DNA from: Sipunculus nudus
Lineage: Eukaryota > Annelida > Sipuncula > Golfingiida > Sipunculidae
Length of the DNA stretch: 64,000 nucleotides
Direction: 5' to 3'
Assembly: GCA_026874595.1 (NCBI GenBank)
Contig: CM049314.1
Span: forward strand, 26,483,729 to 26,547,728
Made by a program: the position numbers and the translations under genes. Of the stretch, positions 1 to 13,000 are shown in pieces; positions within the stretch are counted from its first letter, which is position 1, and each line of letters begins with the position of its first letter. The notes beneath the pieces were generated by a model that searched no databases, was not told the origin of the DNA, and saw nothing but the letters and a program-made list of their open reading frames with translations.

Positions 1-183
1 TGAATTTCGTTTCGACCACTTACTTATTACATCTCGTTAGATAAGTCCATTTATACGTATCTTTGGCAGGTGTTAACACGCATCATATGTAATAGAATTT
101 CAAACACACTCAATGAAATTTGTTTAAACCATAGTACTTACTTCAATACTGCACGGTTCCTACAAACAGGGTCTCATTCAGTG

Positions 184-198
184 TCTGTAGGTGGCGCC
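184..198 (+). promoter_or_regulatory. CTCF-like motif, 13 of 15 consensus positions
   Basis: TCTGTAGGTGGCGCC against the vertebrate consensus CCASYAGRKGGCRSY mismatches only at positions 1 and 3; the AGGTGGCGCC core is complete. Binding in this organism is not shown. Confidence 0.35.
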
Positions 199-524
199 AC
201 TAATTATCTCATCAAATATAATTCCAATCAGACTGTGTACCTCTGAATTACTCAAGCATCAACAGCACTGAAGCAGCATTTTCTAGCAACAGCTGATATT
301 AGCTTGCACGTCATAATGTGTAAGCTGGCCAAGCATTAATACAATGTTTACTGACCAAGCGTAGTTGATGAATCTACACACAAGCCCATAATTTATCTAA
401 TTGTTTATCATCTCAAGCCGATACCTGATGCCTTGTGCCCGCTGGACCATGACTTCATCTTGCATGAACTGATCACACTATAACTTTACCATTTTCCAAT
501 CAAACGTTTCATCCCCAGCTTGTT

Positions 525-690
525 ATAGTCTAGGCCTGTAATAGTTAAAGTTATAGCTATTATTCCTTTATTTTGGGTTTTATTACTATTAGCATTACTA
601 TTACAGGTTAAAATGCATTTTCTATTACTATTACTATTACTTTGAAAACCTGTAATTTTCTATTACAATTACTATCACATATTACTACTG
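525..690. repeat. ATTACTATTAC-rich repeat, possible hAT-like element end
   Basis: A patch of reiterated TATTACTATTAC in both orientations, with ATAGCTATTA near its left edge. A similar patch at 34690-34855 ends TTCTATTCCAACTCTAG, which resembles a hAT terminus. Family assignment is a guess. Confidence 0.35.
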
Positions 691-2047
691 CCAAATCCCT
701 GATTCATCTCTAGGGATTCGGCGGTACCTCAAGCTTGCCCGTCAAAGCAAAGTCCAAAAAGCATAGACAGATATACTCATAGCCTCTGATATACGGTTAT
801 GGACTCATTAATGGTCATCCGAATGGAAATTTGATATCTTTATTTTTTTTCATTTGTATAAACTACTTTAAATCATGAAATAAGAGCACAGACTGTGTAA
901 AAGTTGAAGGTATAATGAGGTATAAGTAGGGTCATTTTTTTGCCTTGTCTGATTGTTTAGTGTAGCATTATGTCTAGATGTAGTCCGTTGGTGGACGGAC
1001 CCATCTTGCCTATTCACCCCCCCCCCCCCCCAACTCACCCCCTCCTCCATTCAGCCTTTTTTTTCATATTACTATTTGCCTATATTTTGATTTTAATGGC
1101 GTTAACATTGAAATAACTGGAACACAGAAGTGGTTCGGTGCTTTTCTTTTGTACCATAACAACTGAACATTCCGTTATCCATTTTAGGGGCAGGGGAAAT
1201 TAAAATGACCTTTACGCCAGAATCTTTTAATCTAGAACAACACAGTACCCACCAAAGTATTGCATATACAAAACCCGTTTAAATGATATACCAAATATGC
1301 CAATAGGTCAGTATTCAGGTTAAAAGGGGCCAACAGATCATGAGAGTTTCCCCTAGGCCAAAATCTAGAAACATCCGACTCAATATTTTCTTATGTATGG
1401 AAGTAAACGAATGGAAATAGAATATCTAGGTATTTATCAAATATTAGTTTTTTCTTGTCATGCAATTTCAGCTGATATATAAGATATTTAAGAAATGGGT
1501 CAGTAATGAGGTTGGCCAAGGTCAAACTGCCATGGAATATTTGCCTTGACTAAAATCTGGAAAGTGTGATTTACCCATACTAAGTATGCCAGCAAAAGAA
1601 TAAAAATACCAGGGGACTTCTGCACTTCCCTTTGATTAAACGAAAGTATTTTTATATTAGCCCAAATTGTCCTTTAACCTATTATTATAATAAATGATAT
1701 AACAAAGGAGAATCAAAGTATCTAAACTTCAAAATAGATATGTAATACAATTCAAATATAAAAGGGTTACTGCTTTAATAAAGTATGTCTTAATAAACAA
1801 AAATACTCTTTGGTTATACATGAAAGGTGTTAAGAGGAGTTTATCCATGAATCAGCTACAATGTAATTCTGGCACCTGAACAGCAAAAAGTTTACAGAAC
1901 ATGATCCAGGGTAACATTACTCACACTGAAACAGACAGTCGTCAAGTATAGTAGCAACTACATTAATAGTTTTTATTTGACGACTAATTTATAAGGAAGG
2001 GATATATCTTTAACTCTAGGTATATAATGATTTGGAACACCAGATTA

Positions 2048-2625
2048 ATGCTAAATATTCCCTGATTTCGAAAACATTATATCCCTCATGATAAATATCA
2101 TGATATAAAATATCCCCGCCCCTATATTTCTATATAATTTATCTTAAATGTGGTATTTCTTAGGATTCTCTAACATGCCTGGTCTGATATATTGTAAGAC
2201 AAGTAGGAAACTTGCACACACCGTGTTAGGTTTTTCTCGATATTTTCAACCCCTTGGGCAAGTATTGAGCCTTGTCCTGGCCAATATACATAAAACTGTT
2301 ATTATTGATAAAATGTACAGCTCAGTCAAATTCAATAGCCAAGCAATGAAGAGCAATTAAACACCATTTAAATGCCAAATAATCCCTTATGTCAATGCCC
2401 TTATATCCCTCATAATATACATTATGATGTAAAGTATCCCCTGCTCCTATTTCTGTATGATTTATCCAGTATGTAATATTCCCTTCAGCTGTCTTAAGGG
2501 TATGGTCTGAAATATCGTAGGCAATGATCGCAACTTTCAAACCACGGGACAAGTTGTTCTCACGATAGTTCAACACTTTGGCAAGTGTTGTTGTCTAGCC
2601 CTGCCCTAATCAGTATACATGTACA
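2048..2625 (+). repeat. Diverged tandem duplication, two units of about 220-250 bp at 324-bp period
   Basis: Units start at 2048 (ATGCTAAATATTCCCTGA) and 2372 (ATGCCAAATAATCCCTTA). They share in order TATCCCTCAT, ATGATxTAAA, TATCCCC, CCTAT and, later, GGGCAAG/GGCAAG followed by TTGT and a GTATAC/ATATAC end. No third copy was seen on either side. Not coding. Confidence 0.55.
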
Positions 2626-5399
2626 TAGAATATAATGATTGGTAAATTAACGTCTTAGTCGTATTCAGCAGACGGAAAATGAGGAGATCTTTCAATTGAG
2701 TGTTTGCTGATAAGGAACAAAGCTTAAGATGTGAAAATACAGATAATTAAAGCAAAAATTAATAGTTAATTTCAAAATAATTAAATTAAATTTCTTTACG
2801 CCAATGGTACTTTTTTAACTTTTCATATAGTGTTCGAGTAGAATACAGTGTCACACCCACGAGGGAATGGACGTCCAGGGTCTTTTAAACGAATAACCAA
2901 ATCGGCAGAAACTCACAAACACTCAAAAAGATGAAAAAGACACGAGTAAAAACACTGACCAAAATATGCCTTGCACGACAATATTTAGTGTCTATAGTTT
3001 TGCGTGTATCGTTCTGGCCTGTTTTAGTGTGCACTCATGGTAGACACATATCGCCATGTAACTACTCTGACGGTAATCACGATAACCACTCTCTAGTCCG
3101 TTACTGGTATGTCTATCTGGCTGTCCTCAGACGCTGACGTTCTATGCTCAGGAACATTGTCCCTCAGTTATTTCAGACTAATAAAACATGGACCTGCCTT
3201 TAGACCGCAGACAACCGTCAGTCTACACCTAGCTGGCGCGTTGACCTAGGCGTTTGTCATGAGTGATTTTTGTTGATGGCTTATATACGCCTGATGATAT
3301 CATAAATCTTGACCGTCTTCTCCCAAATCATAACTATACAGCTTGTCTTTAACTGTGTGAATACCTAAATGGACACGTTTCCAGACAGCAAACGGTATAT
3401 ATAAGCAGGTGCGTTGTTTTTTTATGTATGCAAATAACAATGTTGCTATAGGAACCACCAAGACAGGAATCGGTTCCCACGGAACTAAACTGAACAGAAA
3501 TTAACATCTCTAAATCAAGTTCTCACGCCAACATCTAAACATTATACTCCATATTAATGTACAATGAATAATAAAAACAATTATCGGGTTATACTCCTTA
3601 CTTAAATATGCAATAAAACAGTCACAGTTTTCTGGTGACATACAGTTGCTTTCTTTTCTGTTGCAATTTGTTCAACCCTATTTCTACTATTTAAACGATT
3701 ACAATAGAGGATTGGGGAATGAGCAAAGGGATCGTAATTTAAGGTTGACCTATTTGAGACATTCTTTCCTTGGTCAAATGCAGAGACATTAATATGACAT
3801 GCCTATATATTTTTTATGTTTACTTTGAAATAAATAAGATACATGATATACCCGTATGTAACCAATAAATGTAACAATAATCATGTAACTTAAAAGGAAA
3901 ACTAACAGCGGAGTATTGTATAGCAGAATACTCGGAGGATTAATTTCTTATGTAGCATTATTTACTCGAACAAAAAAGAACTCCCTTGGCGATTAACATG
4001 GGTTAAGCAAAGAAAGGTTTGCCATTACGAGTGGCTAATTGATCAGGTAGCATTTTAATACTGTTTGGTGAATAACCGGGAGGTAGTTACGCAGCCATTG
4101 ACTCGTTGCAAATAGTATTTTAGTGTTTTGCGATCGCAATTGCTGGGCCTTATCAGCAATGAGATAACTATATGCTCGTAATGTTCAAGCATGGTCGGAC
4201 TTATGACTCATTTTCAATTAGAAAACACGAAAATTAAACACAAATATATATATAAAAATATATATATATATATATATTAATATATTTATAATATCATAAC
4301 CTTTATATAATAACATAACATATCTCAACTTCATATTTCAAATTTAATTGATCTTGGAATTCGAAGTTATACAAAAAATCCTTTTTTACATCATTTCAGT
4401 TAAAAATTTTTTTTAATATTTGGAGCTGCAGAATGACCTCGAAAGGTTGAATAAAAAAAATAATCATATAAGCAAACAAATTTGGCAGCATTCGAACATG
4501 CTTTTTATGATTTAACGTGTATTTGGATTATCGAATGCACCGAGTATAAAAATTGACTTCTGTTGATGCAAATAATACGTTTGAAATCTAAATGACAGGT
4601 CTGGGAAGAATGACAGCTCTTTGTTAACTATACAATCGACATTATATTCTATGTCACATAAATTTCAATGATCATGGGCTTTGCCATATCGGAAATGTCC
4701 CGATAAATACTTAAATACTGATATAACTCAATTGCTGTTCTACATCTCTCGGCCCTATTTTACCTTTCTTATGCTTAATGTAGCTTCCTCTTAAGGGTTT
4801 ATTTGATTTGACGTATGTGTGTGAAAGGTTCCGCGTCTTGATAAATAAACACCTTCCGTCACACTTGCAGCCACATACCTGGTCCTCTTTTGCCTCTCGG
4901 CGCCCACCAGTGCAGTAAACACTAATGTAAGCAAGAATAAGAGGTGTATTTCATTAACATATTAATAACATAAGGATACACAAAGGATGAAGAGTATATG
5001 GTATATGTCTTCTTTTGCTTAAATAGATACAGAAATAGAATACAGTAACACGATATAGTTAAGGAAGTGGAAAGATAGTAGCAGAAGTAAGTATATGAAT
5101 GAGGTGGAAGTTGAGAAAGGCAATATGATATGAAATATTATATTTCTAGCCCTTTATAATATTTTTTTCATACATTATCATGAAATGGATTATTCATGCC
5201 ATATAAGCCAAGCTTTGTGTTTATTACTGTGTAGTATTCAAGATAATCATATACGTAGCATAACGTGAATTGCACTGGAACCTGTTGAGTACAAAATTTT
5301 AGGACTATTTCCCTGTTATTGTAAAATGATAGTATAAATACATATATAAGCTAACTTATAATGTCCGACAGACCAACTGAAAATTATGACAGTTTTTGT
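2626..5399. other. Non-coding AT-rich stretch with (TA)n
   Basis: No gene or clear element recognised. An imperfect (TA)n tract lies at 4244-4290. Confidence 0.5.
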
Positions 5400-5682
5400 T
5401 AGATGAAAAATATATATATATATTCATATATATAATATATATAAATTTATATTTATATATATATAACTGCTAAGTACAAGGGTGCGTATCATTTACAAGA
5501 TTAATCATATCAACTTATATAGATATCTAGAATGACAGGTATAATTTAATCTTTAGGTCAAAAAGGTAATACAATCAAATAAAAGCACATAACTAACACA
5601 CCATCGATGGTGTTAGTATATCACTCAATTTCATATGCAAGTTATTTGATTCACTAAAATAAGGACAAACAATTATTTTGAA

Positions 5683-5687
<5 letters not shown>

Positions 5688-5725
<38 letters not shown>
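5688..5725. repeat. (TA)n microsatellite
   Basis: About 19 uninterrupted AT dinucleotides. It directly abuts the TAATCG-rich repeat at 5727. A second imperfect (TA)n lies at 5408-5466. Confidence 0.9.
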
Positions 5726-5726
<1 letters not shown>

Positions 5727-5727
<1 letters not shown>

Positions 5728-5920
5728 AGACATGGGATAATCGTTATCAATATTCATAATCAATTACAATTGATTAAATTGTTTACAGAAATCGTTAATG
5801 TAATCGATTACATTTGTTTTAAAAGGAGAGTAATTGTTATCACTATCAATTACTCTCCTAATGTAATCGTAATCATGATAATTAGATATGATTTCATTGA
5901 TTACAGTTTTCCTATTTGAA
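5727..5920. repeat. TAATCGATTACA-rich repeat, possible hAT-like end
   Basis: Starts CAGACATGGGATAATCG right after a (TA)n tract and contains many TAATCGATTACA-type words in both orientations, plus the inverted pair GGAGAGTAATTG / CAATTACTCTCC. The CAG start and reiterated subterminal words resemble the end of a hAT-like transposon. Only one end was found. Confidence 0.4.
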
Positions 5921-6889
5921 ACAGCTACAGTTAATGTTTCCTAAAACACTTACCTTTCATGGTTAACACTGAAAAAATATCTTCACTAAGAGTGATGTAT
6001 GCAGCTTTTGCGACTTCTGATAACCATGAAATCATACTTAGATAAGATACCTATGTATCTAATGGAAACTAGACGGATTGCTTGTGCGAGCATTTTGAGA
6101 TTAAATAAGAGATTAATAAATGATAATCAACATTTTAATTTATTTTCTTTATTATGGTCATAATAATTTTGTCAAAGACCATGGTGAAGTGCACACGATT
6201 ATAGCTTTTAGCCATTCTTTCTTGTGCAATTGATACTGCAAAAATGTGTAGTTATAGTAAGCAAGGTAATATTCACCTGCAAGGTTCCTCCTGTGCAAAT
6301 TACTTCATTACTGTATGAGCATAGACTTTAAACCTAGTCATGATTTATTGCCCACACATATCCATAAACAGATACCTTTGTACAACACCTTGGCCACACA
6401 AACTAATATATGTTCAGTAGCTTACATGGTTTAAACGCATGAAACAACATATCGTACCTTTTCGTACCTTAAACAGTCAGATTTAACATTTGTATGGTGA
6501 AAATAAACAGACGCGCCCCTCTGTCTTCCTTGTGCATGCATATATAATGGAATATAAAACAAAACTCAAGGATAAAGGCATCCATTTCTATTAAGTATGT
6601 ATGCCCACAGCCATTAGCTGCTCTAGCTGGAGAACAGCATTGGCTAACAACATTTCACACCTTATATTTACAAAGATATGGTCAGTGGTCTGGTTATTTC
6701 TGTTAAGTAATGTAAAGCTAATTAACTAAAAAAGGAAAATGGTATGGAATTTCCTGACCAATTTTTCTTTGTAACAAGATAGAATTAGATTCTCAATTGA
6801 TCTACAGGCGGAGTCAAGCTCTTATCCGTTGGATATCAAAGCTTTAAATTTTAGCCACACGTTATCCACTAACCCAACACTGTTCAGGA
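5921..6889. other. Non-coding stretch
   Basis: No gene, RNA gene or recognisable element seen. Confidence 0.5.
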
Positions 6890-7440
6890 TGATTTAGGGC
6901 GATGGAAAACCGAAACCAAGAAAGCTCTGCGTGCCTTTTAAAGCCTAGCCGGTTATTATCGGAAGTTCGTGCCGAACTACGTCGAAATAGTAGTTCCGTT
7001 AACTGACCTTACGAGAAAATGGCAGCCTTCCAGCGAAGAGACTTCCAGATATCAGTAAGCGGTTCTACTTGAAATGCGACGCGTCACATGTCTATGTTGG
7101 GAGTATCCTCATGGAGGAGAACTACGGGATGATGCACCCGATAGTTTATGCTAGCAGAAAGTAACTGGCTAAAAAATAGCTACTCCATCATCGAGAAAGT
7201 GTTTGGCAGTTGTTTTGGATGTTCAGACATTTGAGATGTACCTGTCTTTAAGACCGTTCACGATACAGACAGACCACAGGTCACTCAAATATATAAGCAA
7301 GGCCACTATGTAAACATCAGGATAATCAGATGAACTCTGTTGTTACAAGGATTAAGGGTTTGAAATAGAGGCTTTCTCTGGCAAGCTTCATCATGGGCCG
7401 GATTTCTTAAGTAGGTATCCAGCATTAACAGCATTTGGTA
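6890..7440 (+). pseudogene. Ty3/gypsy retrotransposon pol relic (RT end, RNase H)
   Basis: Translation in shifting + frames gives motifs of Ty3/gypsy pol in the correct order: L-A-G-Y-Y-R-K-F-V-P-N-Y and P-L-T-D-L-T-R-K (RT thumb/connection, about 6940-7020), C-D-A-S with P-I-V-Y-A-S-R-K (RNase H, about 7070-7160), Q-T-D-H-R-S-L-K (about 7266-7290), then F-E-I-E-A-F-S-G-K-L-H-H-G and F-L-S-R-Y-P (about 7360-7420), the usual end of the RNase H region. Stops and frameshifts interrupt it and part of the RT/RNase H junction is missing. No gag, integrase or LTRs were found beside it, so it is a 5'- and 3'-truncated, inactive fragment. Confidence 0.85.
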
Positions 7441-7976
7441 TTGTGAATATTTAATATTTATTTCTCATTTTAAGTGTATGTGTGAGCTTTAGCAATCTCA
7501 TCTCACCATCTAAAACAACATTGAGGTCCATTCCTTTGTCCATTCCATATTGTATTTTGCATAAAATGAAAATATTTGAGATTTAATAATTTTAATAATG
7601 TTTCGATGATGTCATGAAACATTTAATAAAATATAACCAGCTAAAACAAAAATAGCTAAAAATGAAGGGGAACATCTGATTCATTAAGTCATTGTAAATA
7701 AAGAGACCAAAATTGTGTGAAACATTAACTAGAAATAATGTATAATACTCAATCGCCATATTAGTTTGTCACTTCCATATGTAATTTTCTGGGAAATTAT
7801 TGAAAAAAATAACTTTAAGTCAATTATTAAAAAAAACAGGTGTTAACAGGTTGATGGAGCGGAGTATAAAACAATAACTACTACTACTACTATGCTTCTT
7901 TTTCTTTTTAGGATTGTTTAATTAAAACAAATATGAATAATAAATATAATATTAATAATAATTAATAATAATGATG

Positions 7977-8009
<33 letters not shown>

Positions 8010-8262
8010 GTAATAATCATGTATATGATCATATTGTTTATATAATATAAATCATTATTATAATTATTATATTATCGTCATTGAAACATTTTATAATTAT
8101 AATCCGTATATAACTAAAATTTTCCTGTCTATATGTTTGTATGTTTGTCCTAGAACTCCCGGAGAAACGTGCCATGACAGTGGGCCAGTTTTTCTATTAG
8201 CGTCAGTCAGATGTCCTTACTTACAGAATGTTTACCAATTTGGCCCTTCCCCTTGCACATAA
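7441..8262. other. Non-coding stretch with (AAT)n microsatellite
   Basis: No gene seen. An ATA/AAT microsatellite occupies about 7951-8020, next to imperfect AT-rich inverted sequence up to about 8105. Confidence 0.7.
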
Positions 8263-8620
8263 TTGATGTGACGGCACGGACGAGCTACCACCTTGATTAC
8301 GGTTGCTAGGTTTGGCATTTAAGCAAAGAAAGCTCTGTGTTTACACACGCGGTGCCGGCACTACAGTCATACATCGCATCAGATCTCCAACGGCATTGAT
8401 TTTATTAAGAACACGCCCTTAAGTTTAAACTGTACACATGAAGGCGACAAGGATAATTTAATATAAAATTGAGAAGTTTGAAGGATTTGTGCATGTTTCT
8501 GCTCAATACTGCCGGCGTCAGACAATGAATCATCTGACACCACGCACCAGCTATGACATCTCAGCGGTTGTTCAAACTTACAACCATCTGTTTGAGTCTA
8601 GCATATCAAGTATAAAAAAA
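8263..8620 (+). repeat. Dispersed repeat, copy 1
   Basis: Aligns with 14757-15110 in the same orientation. Shared landmarks in order: GACGGCACGGACGAG / GATGGCACGGACGAG, a gap, CCGGCACT with GTC-ATAC, ATC-CATCAGAT, TAAAATTGAGAAGTTTGA, GCCGGCGTCAG, ATCAGCTGAC-type word and AGCGGTTG. The open frame across part of it (8489-8674) is not conserved in copy 2. Family unknown. Confidence 0.7.
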
Positions 8621-9540
8621 TTTAACTGTTTTTTAATTATTATTACTGAGGGTGCAGTTTCAACAAAAAATTAAAGTTTGATATACAGGAAAATTATTGA
8701 ATAAAGCATTCAATTTTACAAAGACTTTAAACTGAAATTAAATTTATTATCAAATATTGCATGTATATTGAGGATTCCGAACCACCCGGTTTATACACAG
8801 AAAGAAAAATATGTGTACAATACAAGGATAAATAAGAAAATGAAAAGAAATTATTTCATTTATGAGATAGATATTATGTTATGAAAGTCCAAGATCTTTT
8901 GTGGTGTGTCAAAGAAATGGTTGGACAAGAACACACACACACACATTTCTACCACATGCTCAGAGCGTGTGGCACTCTTCAAATGACTGAAATTTCAACG
9001 CATTTTTTAATTTAGCCTTTAATTATTAAAAGCTCACAACTGTGCACGTGGTTACCACTGCAAAATTACAACCTACAAGTTTTTCTTGCGATGATGTATC
9101 ATTATAGCAATAAAGATTGGGAATTTATTTTTTTTAACAATTTTTCACACCATTGCAAAATTGTCCATAACAGGAATAAACACAAATGTTCAGTGATTAT
9201 CAATTATCTTGTTTCTTGTTGAATAAAATAACTTTATAATTGATTTCTATTTAATTCTCATGGTTGTCATAATGTCACACATTATAACAAACATAAGTAC
9301 CAGATACTATTTCATGACATTTGTGATTCCCAGTGCAATTTTAATAACAAATAAATTTGAAAATCTTGGTTTTTTTAAAGTTACAAAAACAAGCATTTTC
9401 CCTTCTCTTGACATGGCTGAAACCCAGACAGGGCACGTGCACGCTATTTCTGCCCTCTAACTTTCAAAAAGGTCGACGACCAGCTTACTGGCTTTCAGAG
9501 TGCCGTTACATACACCAGCGAGGAACGCAATTAATGGGGC
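8621..9540. other. Non-coding AT-rich stretch
   Basis: No gene recognised; a short (CA)n occurs near 8932-8945. Confidence 0.5.
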
Positions 9541-10000
9541 TGTCCCACTTAGGCGACTCTACAGGCGACTACAGGCGACCAGGCTGTCGCCCCATGGTCG
9601 CCGATAAAACCGGCGACACACTTCCGCTACGACAATAGTCTACGGCAAGCTACGACTGTCTGGCGACATGCTACGACAACCGGCGACACAATCGCCGCGA
9701 CAAAGGACAATCACTTACGACAACCTACAACCACATCTACGACAACTTATGACAACAATGGCGACAACCCACGACACCAGATTTCATGTTACGTCCAACC
9801 GCCACAAGCTTCGACGAGTCTCTTCCCTGTGCTATGAGAGGAGCCGGAGACAAGGATGGGCCCTCTATGAAGTACACCAGCCCACGACAGGACCTACGGC
9901 AACCCACGTCACCAGGCGACAGCCTACGACAGGCATCGGCCGCACAGGTTACTTGACGCAGCCAACTGTAACGCGATATAGGAAATGACTTGTGACCATA
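9541..10000 (+). repeat. GC-rich CGAC-motif repeat, probable DNA-transposon derivative
   Basis: An abrupt GC-rich island in AT-rich DNA. It opens GGGGCTGTCCCACTTAGGCGAC and then repeats CGAC words irregularly (GGCGAC, ACGACAACC, CTACGACA) for about 450 bp with strong strand asymmetry. Open frames across it are products of this composition, rich in R, T, Q and P, not genes. The clean left edge suggests a MITE terminus, but no matching inverted right end was found. Confidence 0.5.
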
Positions 10001-13000
10001 AAGACCGAGTTACAGTATAGATTTTTGGGTTCAATGTATTCTCTTGTACTGATCCATAATTCCTTGCCTAATGTAAAAGATTTTGGGCTGTTTGCCAAAA
10101 TATGAATGAAACATTATGGGGGACCACTGCGATGTATTCGATATTGCTTGTATCACGATTCAATAAGGTTTACCGATCTAATTTATTAGTGCCTAGTGAG
10201 TAGGGTTGTCAACGCTAGGATAAGTGCAGCCATAGAATGCAATATTATTTTTTTCTTTTCTTCTTCATTATATTCAAGAAACGTTGGGATCACTTAATAT
10301 TTTTTTATTAATACGTTTTAATGAGAGCCGTGATTAATTTAATTTTTTGATAGTCATTTTTGACAATATTTTATATAAAGAATTGATAATTAACGTAAAT
10401 ATTGCCAATAAACAGGTTGAGAACTTTATAGGCACTTGTCATGTTCTTCTGCCATTTGTTGGGGGAGGCGGGAGGGGGCAACAGGGGATCAAAAATCATA
10501 AATTATGCTTTATGATTATGACCCCCCCCCCCCCACCCCCCCACCCCCACAGTTTGGTAGATGAACACGTCAAATGCCTGTGGACGGCTTAGAGAGAACT
10601 GAACAAACCCAAAGAATTTCTGTAATATGATAGGCATTATAATATTAGAAGCCGATCTTATCTTTACATGGATTCGTTTTATCAAATAACAGCTAAAATC
10701 ATTCGAGAATGTACTTTTAATTGTCTTTCAGAATTTCTTGATGATTTTTTGGGTATTTTTTGCCATTTGAATCATCAGAATTTCTTAGTCGACCGTCCAA
10801 ATTCGAGCTCGCGCTTTGTCACACCGAAGCATTTTAACACTGGTAAAAGGGGCCTTGCATCTTTGAATGCGAACTAATGCTCACTGGTCACTGCCCACTA
10901 TACAAAAAGGTGTTCAAGTAAACCTGTGACCTCATCATTTAACATTTTTCTCACCTATTAAGTAGAGACAAATTAACTATATTAGTGGTAACAAGAGAGA
11001 TAGAGATATCATTATTATCATCACATGCAGACACATGAACACATGAACACATGAATACCTTGACTGAGACTGACTTGAGAGACCAGAGCCGGCTCAAGCG
11101 GTCAGGTAAGGCAGGCTAGAGCCTCGCCACTATTGTATATAAAATTTTCAGCATCATACACGTATATTATGTTTACCAGATAACCTCATCAAATAAAGGC
11201 AGCTAAATCAGGCAGAATATAGTGACCCTAAAAATGTTCGATGGTCTTTTTGTGCTGCTAAGTATATACTAAGTATTATTAACTGTTATTGCTTGGAAAT
11301 GCACCATTGATGTTACCAGCTACCACTTCTGCTGCAAGCAGTAAGACAGGGGACAGCACTTCCAAAGAGATAACGGACAATCTACCAGATCAAGAACAAT
11401 AATGTTGAAATGTGTGAGCAAGTCACGAGTGGGGCCATCAGATCCATTTACGATCAACTTCAAACGGTCTAAAGATTAAATAAAGCTTTACGATTCCTTC
11501 TATCCGATTACAGCCCCTTATATATGATGTCGAAGATATTTTTTGATAAATATCTAAGGCATTATCATATTCCCTTAACTTTTTACAAAAATCATTTCAT
11601 TACTAAAGCAATAATTAAAAATCTGAAGATTATTTTTACTCACTTTAGCTAAATCCATCAGTTTTCCTCCTTGACTAACAGCGTGAATGTTTCCCTCATG
11701 CAATATGGTCTTACAGATAGCTTTACATGCATGCATGCATAACGTGTTAAGTTATAATACAAATTTAAAATCTATTTATATCAAGATTTTGTTTACAGCT
11801 CAGTATAGCTTTACAGAATAGGTTATTCAGCACATGGCTATTGTGATATGTGGGTTTTCGTTCATATTACTCTATCAGATAATCAGTCATATTTCACCCA
11901 GAAATGCACATAAACCGAAACATAAATGTGTTAACAATGTAAAAATAACTATCGTATAAGAATGTTTTCTGTGTAAACAATTACAAAGTTAACAAACATC
12001 GGATCAATAACATAAGATTAATAATCAATCGGAGGTTTACGGTAAGTCAATACCAAGAATATCCATGCCCTCCCCTCTATATGGATAGGAGCGAAAGTAT
12101 AGCTGTACCAAAATTCTAAAAGGTCATACATACCATAGCTACATATTATACATACCAGGCTTTAGGTTTTGTATTGCCTGTGGTAGTCAAAAACAAATAC
12201 CAAATTACAGCGAGTAATTTACAATTTATAGAAACCCTACATAAATGAGAACAGAACGAAACCATAATAAATAATAATATCAGCTTATAACTATGAAAAT
12301 TTCATTTGTATATTGTAGCCATTAGATATCATGAATAAGTTTTAGAAATGTTAATTAGGAAGATGTTTCAACAATAAAAAGACAATAAGCAGTAAAATTC
12401 TTCACAAAATAAGGTTTTCACTATCTAAACTAAAAGAGTAGGAACAAAGGAATAAACATTTACTCTGACACACTTTTTGACAATTTTGGGACGGTTACCG
12501 CTTTTCCAGTCATTTTTTTATAAACAGAATCTCGGTGACTGAAAACTTCCCTTTACCTCTTTGTCTAAAGCCTGTCAAACGCGGTTCTCCTCTTTTTCCT
12601 ACAATACTTATTTTTAAGGTTGTATTAATATTTGTTTTTGTATGTTTTTGTGAAATAAACTCCTTTTAACATAAAGTTTCTAAGAAAACCCATTAGATTT
12701 ATTTGTTGTTCTTATGCTGCTTATAACCATAGTATCTTAGGTCGCATAACCATTTGTTGATATTACTTGAATTTTAGAATGGATATTTGCCCACCCGGGA
12801 CAATTGAGTTCTAATGCATACACATGACTATCTACATTTTTAAAAGCCCCTCTATACCCAGGTTAATAAGACAGAAATAGGGCACGTCATCGTCAACTTA
12901 CCTACATACACAGCAGTGTCGGGAGTTCTTTAAATATAACGATTTATTGTTTTCTTTTTATTTATTGTTGCAAAGACTGCATATTCTCCGTTATTTTTCC

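Larger units (their letters stand above)
1..2047. other. Non-coding AT-rich stretch
   Basis: No gene recognised. It holds a CTCF-like core (184-198), an ATTACT-rich repeat patch (525-690) and a C tract (1017-1031). Short open frames here lack codon bias and conserved motifs. Confidence 0.6.

Noticed and set aside
9357-9988. Open frames of 93-106 codons read as genes
   Set aside because: They lie in the CGAC-rich repeat; residue content (R, T, Q, P) follows base composition, with no domain or splice context.
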